Source: Acidobacteriota bacterium
GTDB taxonomy: Bacteria; Acidobacteriota; Terriglobia; Bryobacterales; Bryobacteraceae
Assembly: GCA_026394095.1 (NCBI GenBank)
Contig: JAPKYY010000478.1
Span: 1 to 5,966 of the forward strand
Direction of reading: 5' to 3'
DNA: 5,966 nt
The translations under genes were made by a program, and so were the position numbers. Below are positions 1 through 5,966 of the stretch, piece after piece. The first letter of the stretch is position 1. The number at the start of each line of letters is the position of its first letter. The notes under the pieces are model-generated. The model was not told the DNA's origin. It worked only from the letters and a program-made list of their open reading frames with translations, and did not search any database.

Positions 1-2
1 CA

Positions 3-788
3 CCCAATCGCCAGCGAATGCAGAATCGTAACTGTAAACAGCCGCCATCGGAAAAGAGCCATCGGCAGCACCGGGTCAGGGCTCGACTTCTCAACCCGCC
101 ACAGCCAGTAACCAAGCACCGCAGACAAAGCAATCAGCGCCCACCCATACCAAACCGTGACATCGATCAAACCGAGCAGCAGCGAAACTGCCGCCAGTGT
201 CACCAGAATTGCCCCCGGATAATCGATATGCGGCTTTCCCTCAGTCAGCACATGACGATCCTCCCACCAATGCCAGACAAACCAGGCCGACAAAATCCCA
301 AACGGGATATTGATATAAAACACGCTCGGCCAACCCACACTGTCTACCAGAAAGCCCCCCAGTAGCGGGCCAACAATACTAGAAATCCCCCAAACAGCGC
401 TAAACAGGGCCTGCACACGCGCCCGTTCCTCAAAGCTGAACATGTCACCGATCATCACCAGCGCCAAAGGCAGCAATCCAGCCGCACCCAATCCCTGCAA
501 TCCCCGAAACACGATCAGCCAGATCATGCTCGGAGCAATCGAACAAAGCAAACTGGCGATCAAAAACAACGCCATCGCCCACGCATAAACCACCCGCCGA
601 CCTAAAATGTCGCTCAATTTCCCAGCAACCGGAATTCCGGCGCTCGATGCCAGCACATAGATCGAAAACGACCACCCATAGATACTCAGGCCGCCCATCT
701 CACCAACGATCGTCGGCATGGCAGTTGCCACCACCGTCGATTCCATTGATCCCATGAACGACCCAATCATCAACCCAAGGGTCACCAC
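3..788 (-). CDS. DHA2-type MFS transporter, N-terminal half (cut by window edge)
   Basis: This is an inner-membrane secondary transporter of the major facilitator superfamily, most like the 14-helix DHA2 (EmrB/QacA) drug:proton antiporters. The 262 visible codons are roughly half the usual length. TM1 holds the family signature around E16-S-T-V-V and A23-M-P-T. Motif A (G56-K-L-S-D60-I-L-G-R-R65) lies between TM2 and TM3. TM4 follows F94-R-G-L-Q-G-L-G, and TM5 carries the antiporter motif C (G134 to G145, with G140-P-L-L-G-G). I159-N-I-P and the D189-Y-P-G start of TM7 are also typical of DHA2. The start is uncertain: an in-frame TAG sits nine bases before the tandem GTG codons at 788 and 785, so TM1 begins almost at residue 1 and no clear ribosome site is visible. 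It is probably coupled to the membrane protein upstream. The substrate cannot be told. Confidence 0.9.
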   Translation of the reverse strand, partial: MVTLGLMIGSFMGSMESTVVATAMPTIVGEMGGLSIYGWSFSIYVLASSAGIPVAGKLSDILGRRVVYAWAMALFLIASLLCSIAPSMIWLIVFRGLQGLGAAGLLPLALVMIGDMFSFEERARVQALFSAVWGISSIVGPLLGGFLVDSVGWPSVFYINIPFGILSAWFVWHWWEDRHVLTEGKPHIDYPGAILVTLAAVSLLLGLIDVTVWYGWALIALSAVLGYWLWRVEKSSPDPVLPMALFRWRLFTVTILHSLAIG

Positions 789-797
789 TTTGCGAGG

Positions 798-1193
798 CTA
801 TACCCAGGAAAGCCAAACCGCAACACCCGCCACTATCAACTCCACCAGCAACACAATCAGTGTCGCCGACTGTACTAGCCGGATCACAGAAAACAATCCC
901 ACCACCCCGGCAGCAGCAATCAGCCCCAGTCTTTGCGACCTTAAAGCCCAATACACCAACGCCTGCACCGCAAACTGCATCGTAAAGGGAAAGAACAGCC
1001 TTCGGTCCCCGGTGATTACAAAAGCGCCCAACCAAAGCAGGCTAATGAAACTCGTGGCTGCCAATTCCAAAGGCTCTTTGACAAAAGGCATTAGACAAAG
1101 CATCGACGCCAGCGCCATCAAGAACCAAGCCCATCCACCGAGCAGGTAACCGAGAGACGAAATCGATAATGCCGTCAAAAATAAAAAGGCCAA
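798..1193 (-). CDS. small multi-pass membrane protein, unknown function
   Basis: I do not recognise this 131-residue protein. It is strongly hydrophobic, with about four or five predicted membrane helices (roughly residues 1-18, 20-37, 46-61, 66-84 and 105-129). Short charged breaks separate them, such as K-E-P near residue 40, G-D-R-R near 63 and R-S-Q-R near 87. It starts with TTG at 1193, soon after an in-frame TAA. No ATG fits unless translation begins at residue 26, which would remove the first helix, and no Shine-Dalgarno sequence is visible. It lies 16 bases after the serine hydrolase stop and nine bases before the transporter start, so it is probably in the same transcript and translated by coupling. 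It ends in the same frame as the transporter, with only the TAG between them. Its G/T-ending codons match its neighbours, which supports a real gene. Confidence 0.65.
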   Translation of the reverse strand: MAFLFLTALSISSLGYLLGGWAWFLMALASMLCLMPFVKEPLELAATSFISLLWLGAFVITGDRRLFFPFTMQFAVQALVYWALRSQRLGLIAAAGVVGLFSVIRLVQSATLIVLLVELIVAGVAVWLSWV

Positions 1194-1209
1194 AGCAAAT
1201 TATAGAAAA

Positions 1210-2370
1210 TTATCGCAGCGTAGCCTTGTCGAGGGAATCCCAACCATAGGCCTGGGCAACCCGGTTCACAATCTCAGTGGCAAGCTGCGATCCATTCTCT
1301 CCGTTGGTCATCACCACCACGCCATATCCCTTAGCCCGATGCGCCTTCAGGGTGCACCGAAATCCCCAGTTGGCACCGCCATGGCTGAAGTACCACCCCT
1401 GCCCTTCATGCGCGACAGAAAATCCAACCGCAAAGGGCCCAACCCCAACCGGGCTAACCATCTCCTGCATCGCGGCTCTGTTGAGAACTCTTGAAGATTG
1501 CCCGGCAAGCGTTGACTGCACCTCAATCGCAAACTTCGCAAGATCCGTAGCCGTCGTCCAAAGACCGGCAGCAGCACCCTCAGGATAGACATGCCAGGCC
1601 GCACCCATCCGCTTGCCGTCTCCACCATGCGCCCGAGCCGCTTGCTTTTCCCGCACAGCAGGCAACGGCTGTTCATAGGTGCTGTTGGTCATTCCAATTG
1701 GCCCAAGAATCCAGTCCTGCATGATCTGGACAAACGGTTTGCCCACAGCCTCCGTCAAGGCAAGCTGCTCAATCATCACCGCACCACCTGAATATTGCGC
1801 CGCAACCATTGGCGCACGAACCACCCGCACCGGACCCTGCGGCGAAGGAGCCTGTCCATCCAGAATCTGCTGCACCGTTGGCAGCGCCGCTCCTGGAGCA
1901 TAACCAGGAAACCCATACCCGTCCCCCGTACCCGACGTATGGCTCATTAGCGTCCTAGGCGTAATCGTGCCACCAAAAGAACTCTGCACCTTCCAGGATT
2001 TGAGGATGCTATTGATATCCTGATCGAGCCCAAACTTCTTCTCCTGAATCGCTTTTAAAGAAGCCATAGCCGCAACCGGCTTACTGATCGAAGCAGCCTG
2101 AAACATGGTGTCGTTGCTAACGGGTTTCCCACTCTCAACATCCGCGACACCCCATGATTTAGCCCAATGGATCTTGAAATCCCGAATCACCGCCACACTA
2201 ACCCCAGGAACACGCAAACGAGACATCATCTCTTCCAACCTCAGAGGATCCATTCCCTGACGATTCGGCGATTGCGCCCCTTCAACAGCAGCAATCATTT
2301 GCGACGGGTCCTGTCCGAAACAAAAACAGGAAAACACCAGGGAAAAGAGGAAAAATGAGGAAATGCGCAT
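1210..2370 (-). CDS. exported serine hydrolase, beta-lactamase / class C fold
   Basis: This 386-residue protein belongs to the serine beta-lactamase-related family (Pfam Beta-lactamase, which also covers esterases and D-aminopeptidases). Residues 1-20 form a signal peptide with a hydrophobic core and probable cleavage near F18-G-Q, so it acts in the periplasm or outside. The nucleophile motif S-x-x-K is S94-I-S-K97. S143-H-T-S-G follows, then Y193-S-G, equivalent to the catalytic Y-x-N, and H330-G-G in the place of the K-T-G box. Y-S-G, the T-Y-E-Q-P-L-P stretch (231-237) and the A-A-G-L-W-T-T block (267-273) fit a known, mostly uncharacterised subfamily. I chose ATG 2370 over TTG 2382 because GGAAG lies five bases upstream of it and the signal peptide then begins M-R. 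It is probably the first gene of the three-gene run. The substrate is unknown, and resistance should not be assumed. Confidence 0.9.
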   Translation of the reverse strand: MRISSFFLFSLVFSCFCFGQDPSQMIAAVEGAQSPNRQGMDPLRLEEMMSRLRVPGVSVAVIRDFKIHWAKSWGVADVESGKPVSNDTMFQAASISKPVAAMASLKAIQEKKFGLDQDINSILKSWKVQSSFGGTITPRTLMSHTSGTGDGYGFPGYAPGAALPTVQQILDGQAPSPQGPVRVVRAPMVAAQYSGGAVMIEQLALTEAVGKPFVQIMQDWILGPIGMTNSTYEQPLPAVREKQAARAHGGDGKRMGAAWHVYPEGAAAGLWTTATDLAKFAIEVQSTLAGQSSRVLNRAAMQEMVSPVGVGPFAVGFSVAHEGQGWYFSHGGANWGFRCTLKAHRAKGYGVVVMTNGENGSQLATEIVNRVAQAYGWDSLDKATLR

Positions 2371-2375
2371 GGCGG

Positions 2376-2380
2376 CTTCC
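2376..2380 (-). promoter_or_regulatory. ribosome binding site of the serine hydrolase gene
   Basis: On the minus strand this reads GGAAG and lies five bases before ATG 2370. It decides the start, because it overlaps the first codons of the alternative TTG 2382 reading and so cannot serve that codon. Confidence 0.55.
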
Positions 2381-2411
2381 AATATACCAATACTGGAGAA
2401 AATCCCGTCAA
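2381..2411 (-). promoter_or_regulatory. possible sigma-70-like promoter for the serine hydrolase run
   Basis: The minus strand has TTGACG (2406-2411) and TATATT (2381-2386), each one mismatch from the housekeeping consensus. The spacer is 19 bases, longer than the usual 17. Transcription would start only a few bases before ATG 2370, giving an almost leaderless message and perhaps excluding the GGAAG site. The position, in the 75-base gap after the tRNA, is right, but the spacing makes this a weak call. Confidence 0.25.
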
Positions 2412-2445
2412 GCTACAGAATCAAAAGGGGATAGAAAGTGTTAAA

Positions 2446-2522
<77 letters not shown>

Positions 2523-2546
2523 AACATACAACCTTTTCATGATAGC

Positions 2547-3416
2547 TCACTTCTTCTGCGCTGCGGTCAATTTCCTCATCAATTCAATTGTTGGTTTTGG
2601 AGCCTCAAATTCCGCCTCCTCCAGAGGGCTCCGCCCAAAGCGATCCTTCACATTCAAATCCACACCCTTGGCAACCAGATATTCGATGACATCGTTCAAC
2701 CCAAACCGGATCGCCGCATGCAGCACCCCGCCATCTCCTTTGCGAGTCTCATTCACATCCACCCCGGCCTCCACCAGAAACTGAATCGGAGCCAGCTTCC
2801 GCGCGAAACTAGCCAGCACCAGAGCATTGATCCCCTCCGGATTCTTCTCCTTCGCACTCGCCCCTAAACCGATCAGCGTCTTCATCATCTCCACATTCCC
2901 TGTCTGCGCAGCCGTTAAGAACGGAGTCAAACCACCAACCCGGAAGAAACCACCCCTGCCCGAGGCAACCGCCGTCTGCGCCTTCAAATCCGCCCCGCGG
3001 CTCACCAATTCCTTCACCAATGCAATCTTCCCCTGCTGCACCGCCTCATGCAGCGGCGTACTCCCGTTCTTGTCCCGTCCGTTTATGTCCACCCCATAAT
3101 TCAGCATCAACATCGCAACACTCTCATGCCCCCGGCTCAAAGCAATCAAAAACGGTGTAGCCCCGTCCGGGCTCACAGTCTTCGTCTCAGCCCCACCAGC
3201 AATCAGCGCTTTCACCGTGTCAACATTCCCACCCTGAGCCGCAAACAACAACGCGTTATAGCCCTTCTTCGAAATCGTGCTCACTGGCGCACCCTTCTCA
3301 AGCAACATCTTCGTTATCTCAGCGTTGCCCTCTGCAGCAGCCCACATCAAAGCCGTCTGCCCGGATCGAGACTCCATCACATCCGCCTTCGCCCCAGCCT
3401 CAAGCAACCGCTTCAC
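2547..3416 (-). CDS. 3' open fragment of the ankyrin gene (about eight repeats)
   Basis: This 289-residue frame opens at GTG 3416, which overlaps the upstream TGA as GTGA. It carries the second half of repeat two and the remaining repeats, ending in a charged tail (T-A-A-Q-K-K). If ribosomes re-initiate at the GTGA overlap it could be made as a cytoplasmic ankyrin protein without a signal peptide. It begins in mid-repeat at the helix V-K-R-L-L-E-A-G-A, however, so I prefer the frameshift explanation. Its G-rich codon use is the same as that of the 5' fragment. Confidence 0.6.
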   Translation of the reverse strand: MKRLLEAGAKADVMESRSGQTALMWAAAEGNAEITKMLLEKGAPVSTISKKGYNALLFAAQGGNVDTVKALIAGGAETKTVSPDGATPFLIALSRGHESVAMLMLNYGVDINGRDKNGSTPLHEAVQQGKIALVKELVSRGADLKAQTAVASGRGGFFRVGGLTPFLTAAQTGNVEMMKTLIGLGASAKEKNPEGINALVLASFARKLAPIQFLVEAGVDVNETRKGDGGVLHAAIRFGLNDVIEYLVAKGVDLNVKDRFGRSPLEEAEFEAPKPTIELMRKLTAAQKK

Positions 3417-3601
3417 AATTCCTTATCCTCACGGCTTACCGCCCAACTCAGCGCAGTCGAACCATCCGGCCTCGCCTCATTCACCTTCGCCCCAGCTTTC
3501 AAAAGCGCTAACACACGCTTCTGGTCCCCCTTTTGAACGGCTTCAATCAGGCGAGGATCGAAGCTGGCCGCAATCAGTCCGAAAAGGAGAAGAATTCCCA
3601 T
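3413..3601 (-). CDS. 5' open fragment of the ankyrin gene
   Basis: This is the 62-residue reading frame before the frameshift. It holds the hydrophobic N-terminal segment, the first ankyrin repeat (about residues 14-46) and the first half of the second, then stops at TGA 3413-3415. Alone it would be a short exported peptide with one full repeat and is unlikely to fold stably. No good ribosome site precedes ATG 3601; the bases before it are T-rich. Confidence 0.5.
   Translation of the reverse strand: MGILLLFGLIAASFDPRLIEAVQKGDQKRVLALLKAGAKVNEARPDGSTALSWAVSREDKEL
3585..3589 (+). promoter_or_regulatory. ribosome binding site of the cytochrome gene
   Basis: AGGAG lies 12 bases before ATG 3602 and supports that start over the in-frame ATG at 3533. 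The spacing is long, but the next gene also has AGGAG exactly 12 bases before its ATG. The site lies inside the first codons of the oppositely read ankyrin gene. Confidence 0.5.
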
Positions 3602-5926
3602 ATGAAAAATGATAGATTAATAATCAACGAGTTACCACCCTTGCCCCGGGCTTATTTCCTCCTCCTTATATTGTTCAACTCCGCCTCGGCTCAGGATGCC
3701 GCCGCAGACTCAACTCAAAAAACAATCAACCGTACTTGCTTCGGCTGCCATAACGAAAAACTCAAATCCGGCAGTCTCTCACTCCAGGGTCTAAAAGCCT
3801 CAGACATCGCAGCTTCCACTCCCGAATGGGAGAAAATCCTCCGCAAAGTCCGCGGTGGCGAGATGCCCCCTCCAGCCGGCCCCAAACTCTCCGATGAAGC
3901 AAGAGCCTCCGTAGTCGCCCACGTCGAAAAATCCCTCGACGAAAACTTCTCCCGCAAACCCAATCCCGGCACTCCCTCCATCCACCGTCTCAACCGCGCC
4001 GAATACTCAAACGCCATTCGCGACCTCCTCGCCCTCGATCTCGACCATTCCGCCACTCTCCCCTCAGACGATTCCGGCTACGGCTTCGACAACATCGGTT
4101 CCGTTCTCACAACCTCGCCGATGCTCCTTGAAAAGTACTTGAGCACCGCCCGCCGCGTAGCCCGCCTCGCCGTCGGCACCATCAAAGCCGCCCCGGCCAT
4201 CGAGCGCTACACCCAAAAATCCCGCGAAGTTCTAACTACCGACCAGATGCCACTAAGCGTCCGCAACGGCTTCGCCATCCAGCGCTATTTCCCTCTGGAC
4301 GCAGAATACTCCATCCTCGTAAGAATGCGCGGCACCCCCGATCCCCTCCTCCCTGTTTCCCAACTCGACATCCGCGTCGATGGCCAACGTGCAAAACTCC
4401 TCGAAGCAAACGTCGACCCAGCCGAAGAGAACCAGGTGACAAGGAACTTTGAAATCCGCGTCCCACTCACAGCCGGCATGCACTCAATCGGTGCTGGCCT
4501 TCTCGTAGAATCCCCCAAAACCGAATCAGGCGTCCAACAGCGCCGCGGCTTCGGGCCCCCACCATCATTCGGTCTCGGCATCGATTACATCACCATCGGT
4601 GGCCCCTTCCAGCCCAAAGGCCCGGGCGAAACCGCCAGCCGCAAACGCATCTTCACCTGCCGCCCATCAGCCGCGTTATCCGAAACCGCTTGCGCCAACA
4701 AAATCCTCACCCCAATTGCCAGACGAGCCTACCGCCGCCCCATCCAACCCACCGAGCTGCAGCCCATCCTAAAGATCTTCGCCGAAGGCCGCAAAGACGG
4801 TGGCAGCTTCGATTCTGGAATCGAGACAGCACTGCGAGCCATCCTCGTCTCCCCCAACTTCCTCTTCCGAGTCGAAAATACCCCGGCAGGCTTAGCGCCC
4901 GGCACCTCCCACAAGGTCTCAGACCTTGAACTTGCATCTCGCCTCTCCTTCTTCCTATGGTCCAGCGTCCCCGACGACGAACTCCTCCGTCTCGCCTCAA
5001 ACAAACAACTCCGCCCAGTCCTTGCGCAACAAGTCAAACGCATGCTGGCCGACCCCAAAGCAAACTCTCTAGTCGACAACTTCGCTGGCCAATGGCTACA
5101 ACTGAGAAACATCGCCGGCTGGAAACCAGACCCCGACAAATACCCGGCTTTTGACGACAGCCTCCGCGCTGCCTTTCAAAAGGAAAGCGAACTCTTCTTC
5201 GCCCACATCGTCGAACAGGACCGCAGCGTTCTCGATCTCATCAACGCCGACTACACTTTCTTGAACGAACGCCTGGCCCGCCACTACGGCGTACCCAACG
5301 TCAAAGGCTCCTACTTCCGCCGCGTCAGCGTAAATCCGGCAGAACGGGGGGGCGTCCTCAGCCAGGGCGGTATCCTCACCGTCACCAGTTACCCAACCCG
5401 CACCTCACCAGTCCTCCGAGGAAAATGGGTCCTCGAGAACATCCTCGGTTCCCCGCCCCCACCCCCACCCGCCGACGTACCAGACCTCGAAGACCACGCC
5501 TCAACCTCACCCAAAGACCTGCGCGCCGCCCTCGAAAAGCACCGTGCCAGCCCGGCCTGCGCTTCCTGCCACTCACGCCTCGATCCCCTAGGCTTCTCGC
5601 TGGAGAATTACGATGCCGTCGGCCGCTTCCGAAAAGCCGAAGGCGGCTCCACAATCGACGCAACTGGCGCCCTCCCCAACGGCAAAATCCTCGACGGCCC
5701 CCAGGGACTCAAACAAGTCCTGATGAGCCGCCAGGACGAATTCGTCGATTGCCTCACAGAAAAGTTTCTAACCTATGCCCTCGGACGTGGCCTCGAATCG
5801 AGCGACCAACCCACCGTCCGCCAGATCCGCCGCGAGACTGCCAAGAAAGATTACCGCTTCTCAGCTCTCGTACAATCAATAGTTGACAGCGTCCCATTCC
5901 AGATGAGGAGAAACCCGGAACCATGA
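3602..5926 (+). CDS. exported dihaem cytochrome, DUF1587/1592/1588/1585 family
   Basis: This 774-residue protein belongs to the Planctomycete-type cytochrome group common in Acidobacteriota, Planctomycetota and Verrucomicrobiota. Residues 17-30 are the hydrophobic part of a Sec signal ending A-S-A|Q. The first haem site is C46-F-G-C49-H50, with M88 in E-M-P-P as the likely axial ligand. A DUF1587 (PSD3) region follows at about 127-190 (H128-R-L-N-R-A-E-Y), then a beta-rich, carbohydrate-module-like stretch at about 225-335. DUF1595 (about 364-425, with A-Y-R-R-P) and DUF1592 (about 435-565, L-S-F-F-L-W) come next. DUF1588 (about 580-680) has a proline run at 618-623 and the second haem site C653-A-S-C656-H657. 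DUF1585 (about 700-772) ends it. The role, probably periplasmic electron transfer or oxidation, is not established. It overlaps the DUF1552 gene by four bases. ATG 3602 is preferred for its AGGAG; TTG 3641 would give a shorter signal peptide. Confidence 0.93.
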   Translation: MKNDRLIINELPPLPRAYFLLLILFNSASAQDAAADSTQKTINRTCFGCHNEKLKSGSLSLQGLKASDIAASTPEWEKILRKVRGGEMPPPAGPKLSDEARASVVAHVEKSLDENFSRKPNPGTPSIHRLNRAEYSNAIRDLLALDLDHSATLPSDDSGYGFDNIGSVLTTSPMLLEKYLSTARRVARLAVGTIKAAPAIERYTQKSREVLTTDQMPLSVRNGFAIQRYFPLDAEYSILVRMRGTPDPLLPVSQLDIRVDGQRAKLLEANVDPAEENQVTRNFEIRVPLTAGMHSIGAGLLVESPKTESGVQQRRGFGPPPSFGLGIDYITIGGPFQPKGPGETASRKRIFTCRPSAALSETACANKILTPIARRAYRRPIQPTELQPILKIFAEGRKDGGSFDSGIETALRAILVSPNFLFRVENTPAGLAPGTSHKVSDLELASRLSFFLWSSVPDDELLRLASNKQLRPVLAQQVKRMLADPKANSLVDNFAGQWLQLRNIAGWKPDPDKYPAFDDSLRAAFQKESELFFAHIVEQDRSVLDLINADYTFLNERLARHYGVPNVKGSYFRRVSVNPAERGGVLSQGGILTVTSYPTRTSPVLRGKWVLENILGSPPPPPPADVPDLEDHASTSPKDLRAALEKHRASPACASCHSRLDPLGFSLENYDAVGRFRKAEGGSTIDATGALPNGKILDGPQGLKQVLMSRQDEFVDCLTEKFLTYALGRGLESSDQPTVRQIRRETAKKDYRFSALVQSIVDSVPFQMRRNPEP
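5906..5910 (+). promoter_or_regulatory. ribosome binding site of the DUF1552 gene
   Basis: AGGAG lies 12 bases before ATG 5923, inside the last codons of the cytochrome gene. Together with the ATGA overlap it points to coupled translation. Confidence 0.5.
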
Positions 5927-5966
5927 AGTCTTTAGCCCGCCGTACTTTCTTGAGAGGAGCAGGCGC
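5923..5966 (+). CDS. DUF1552 protein, N-terminus only, twin-arginine signal
   Basis: Only 14 full codons are visible before the window ends. They start at ATG 5923, which shares ATGA with the stop of the cytochrome gene. The N-terminus reads M-K-S-L-A-R-R-T-F-L-R-G-A-G, a twin-arginine (Tat) signal start with R6-R7-x-F-L, as found on DUF1552 proteins. In the groups that carry DUF1592 cytochromes a DUF1552 gene very often follows directly, so the family call rests on this short motif plus context. Tat export implies the protein folds in the cytoplasm before crossing the membrane, unlike its Sec-exported partner, whose haems are attached outside. The rest of the protein cannot be checked here. 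Other Tat proteins are possible but less likely in this position. Confidence 0.8.
   Translation, partial: MKSLARRTFLRGAG

Larger units (their letters stand above)
2547..3601 (-). pseudogene. exported ankyrin-repeat protein, split by a one-base frameshift
   Basis: Restoring one base near 3416 gives a continuous protein of about 351 residues made almost entirely of nine or ten ankyrin repeats, a protein-protein binding scaffold. Residues 1-13 are a short hydrophobic segment (M-G-I-L-L-L-F-G-L-I-A-A-S) that looks like a signal peptide, so export to the periplasm is likely. Repeats of about 33 residues begin near D15 and recur with G-x-T-A-L or G-x-T-P-L openings and L-L-x-x-G-A turns. One repeat carries a glycine-rich insertion (A-S-G-R-G-G-F-F). 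The break falls inside the second repeat: E-D-K-E-L ends at TGA, and V-K-R-L-L-E-A-G-A continues in another frame without loss, as expected from a single lost base in a G-G pair. Start ATG 3601 is the only candidate after an in-frame TAA. It abuts the divergent cytochrome gene. A sequencing error or coupled re-initiation remains possible. Confidence 0.75.

Noticed and set aside
718..1149. 143-codon plus-strand frame
   Set aside because: It is Thr/Asn/Ser-rich antisense of the membrane protein and transporter, whose minus-strand frames carry clear helices and MFS motifs.
1210..2370. Reading the serine hydrolase as an antibiotic-resistance beta-lactamase
   Set aside because: The fold and S-x-x-K motif are shared with esterases and peptidases. 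Y-S-G and H-G-G in place of Y-x-N and K-T-G point to the wider hydrolase family.
2539..2570. Possible tRNA promoter on the minus strand: TTGACC (2565-2570) and TATCAT (2539-2544)
   Set aside because: Each box is near consensus, but the spacer is 20 bases and the first box lies in the ankyrin 3' end. The spacing is too poor to call.
4729..5139. 136-codon minus-strand frame opposite the cytochrome gene
   Set aside because: It is low-complexity, Arg/Ser-rich antisense of conserved DUF1595/DUF1592 sequence, with no recognisable domain or ribosome site.
5346..5352. Run of seven G in the cytochrome gene, a possible phase-variation tract
   Set aside because: The frame is intact (E-R-G-G-V) and encodes a conserved DUF1588 motif. 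Seven bases is short for a contingency tract.
5453..5472. C-rich stretch encoding a proline run
   Set aside because: The proline run after L-G-S is a normal feature of DUF1588 proteins, not a repeat element.
5425..5886. 153-codon plus-strand frame rich in Arg and Pro
   Set aside because: It is a shifted-frame shadow of the cytochrome gene. C-rich codons read out of frame give Pro and Arg, and the cytochrome frame here holds the conserved DUF1588/DUF1585 motifs.

Overview
The window looks like chromosomal DNA from a soil-type bacterium. The best fit is Acidobacteriota of the Bryobacterales/Solibacter kind; Planctomycetota or Verrucomicrobiota are alternatives. This is inferred from gene content, mainly a DUF1587/1592/1588/1585 c-type cytochrome followed by the start of a DUF1552 twin-arginine protein, beside an exported ankyrin protein and a serine hydrolase of the beta-lactamase fold. 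No mobile element, CRISPR array or prophage gene is visible.

Layout. Positions 3-2370 hold three minus-strand genes, read from right to left: an exported beta-lactamase-fold serine hydrolase (1210-2370), a small membrane protein of unknown function (798-1193), and a DHA2-type major facilitator transporter cut by the window edge (3-788). Gaps between them are only 9-16 bases, so they are probably one transcript. A complete tRNA-Pro(GGG) with encoded CCA lies upstream on the same strand (2446-2522). Further upstream, still on the minus strand, is an ankyrin-repeat gene (2547-3601) split by what looks like a one-base deletion near 3416. Its start codon touches, back to back, the start codon of a plus-strand gene (3602-5926). 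That gene encodes an exported protein with two CxxCH haem-binding motifs. It overlaps by four bases (ATGA) the start of a DUF1552 protein with a twin-arginine signal, which runs off the right edge.

How the genes may work together. The cytochrome and the DUF1552 protein are a recurrent pair and almost certainly one translationally coupled operon. Their biochemical role is not established. The divergent ankyrin protein also has an N-terminal hydrophobic segment and may act in the same compartment, but in this sequence it is broken. The minus-strand trio (hydrolase, small membrane protein, exporter) could be an envelope or export module; nothing in the sequence names its substrate.

Composition. 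The plus strand is rich in C (and, outside the cytochrome gene, in A) whichever way the genes point. Minus-strand genes therefore favour codons ending in G or T, and the plus-strand cytochrome gene strongly favours codons ending in C. This fits a replication-strand bias with the minus strand as leading strand. The most useful second looks are the ankyrin frameshift, the zero-length divergent junction, and the single in-frame TAG separating the small membrane protein from the transporter. I found no convincing new defence, RNA or mobile system.
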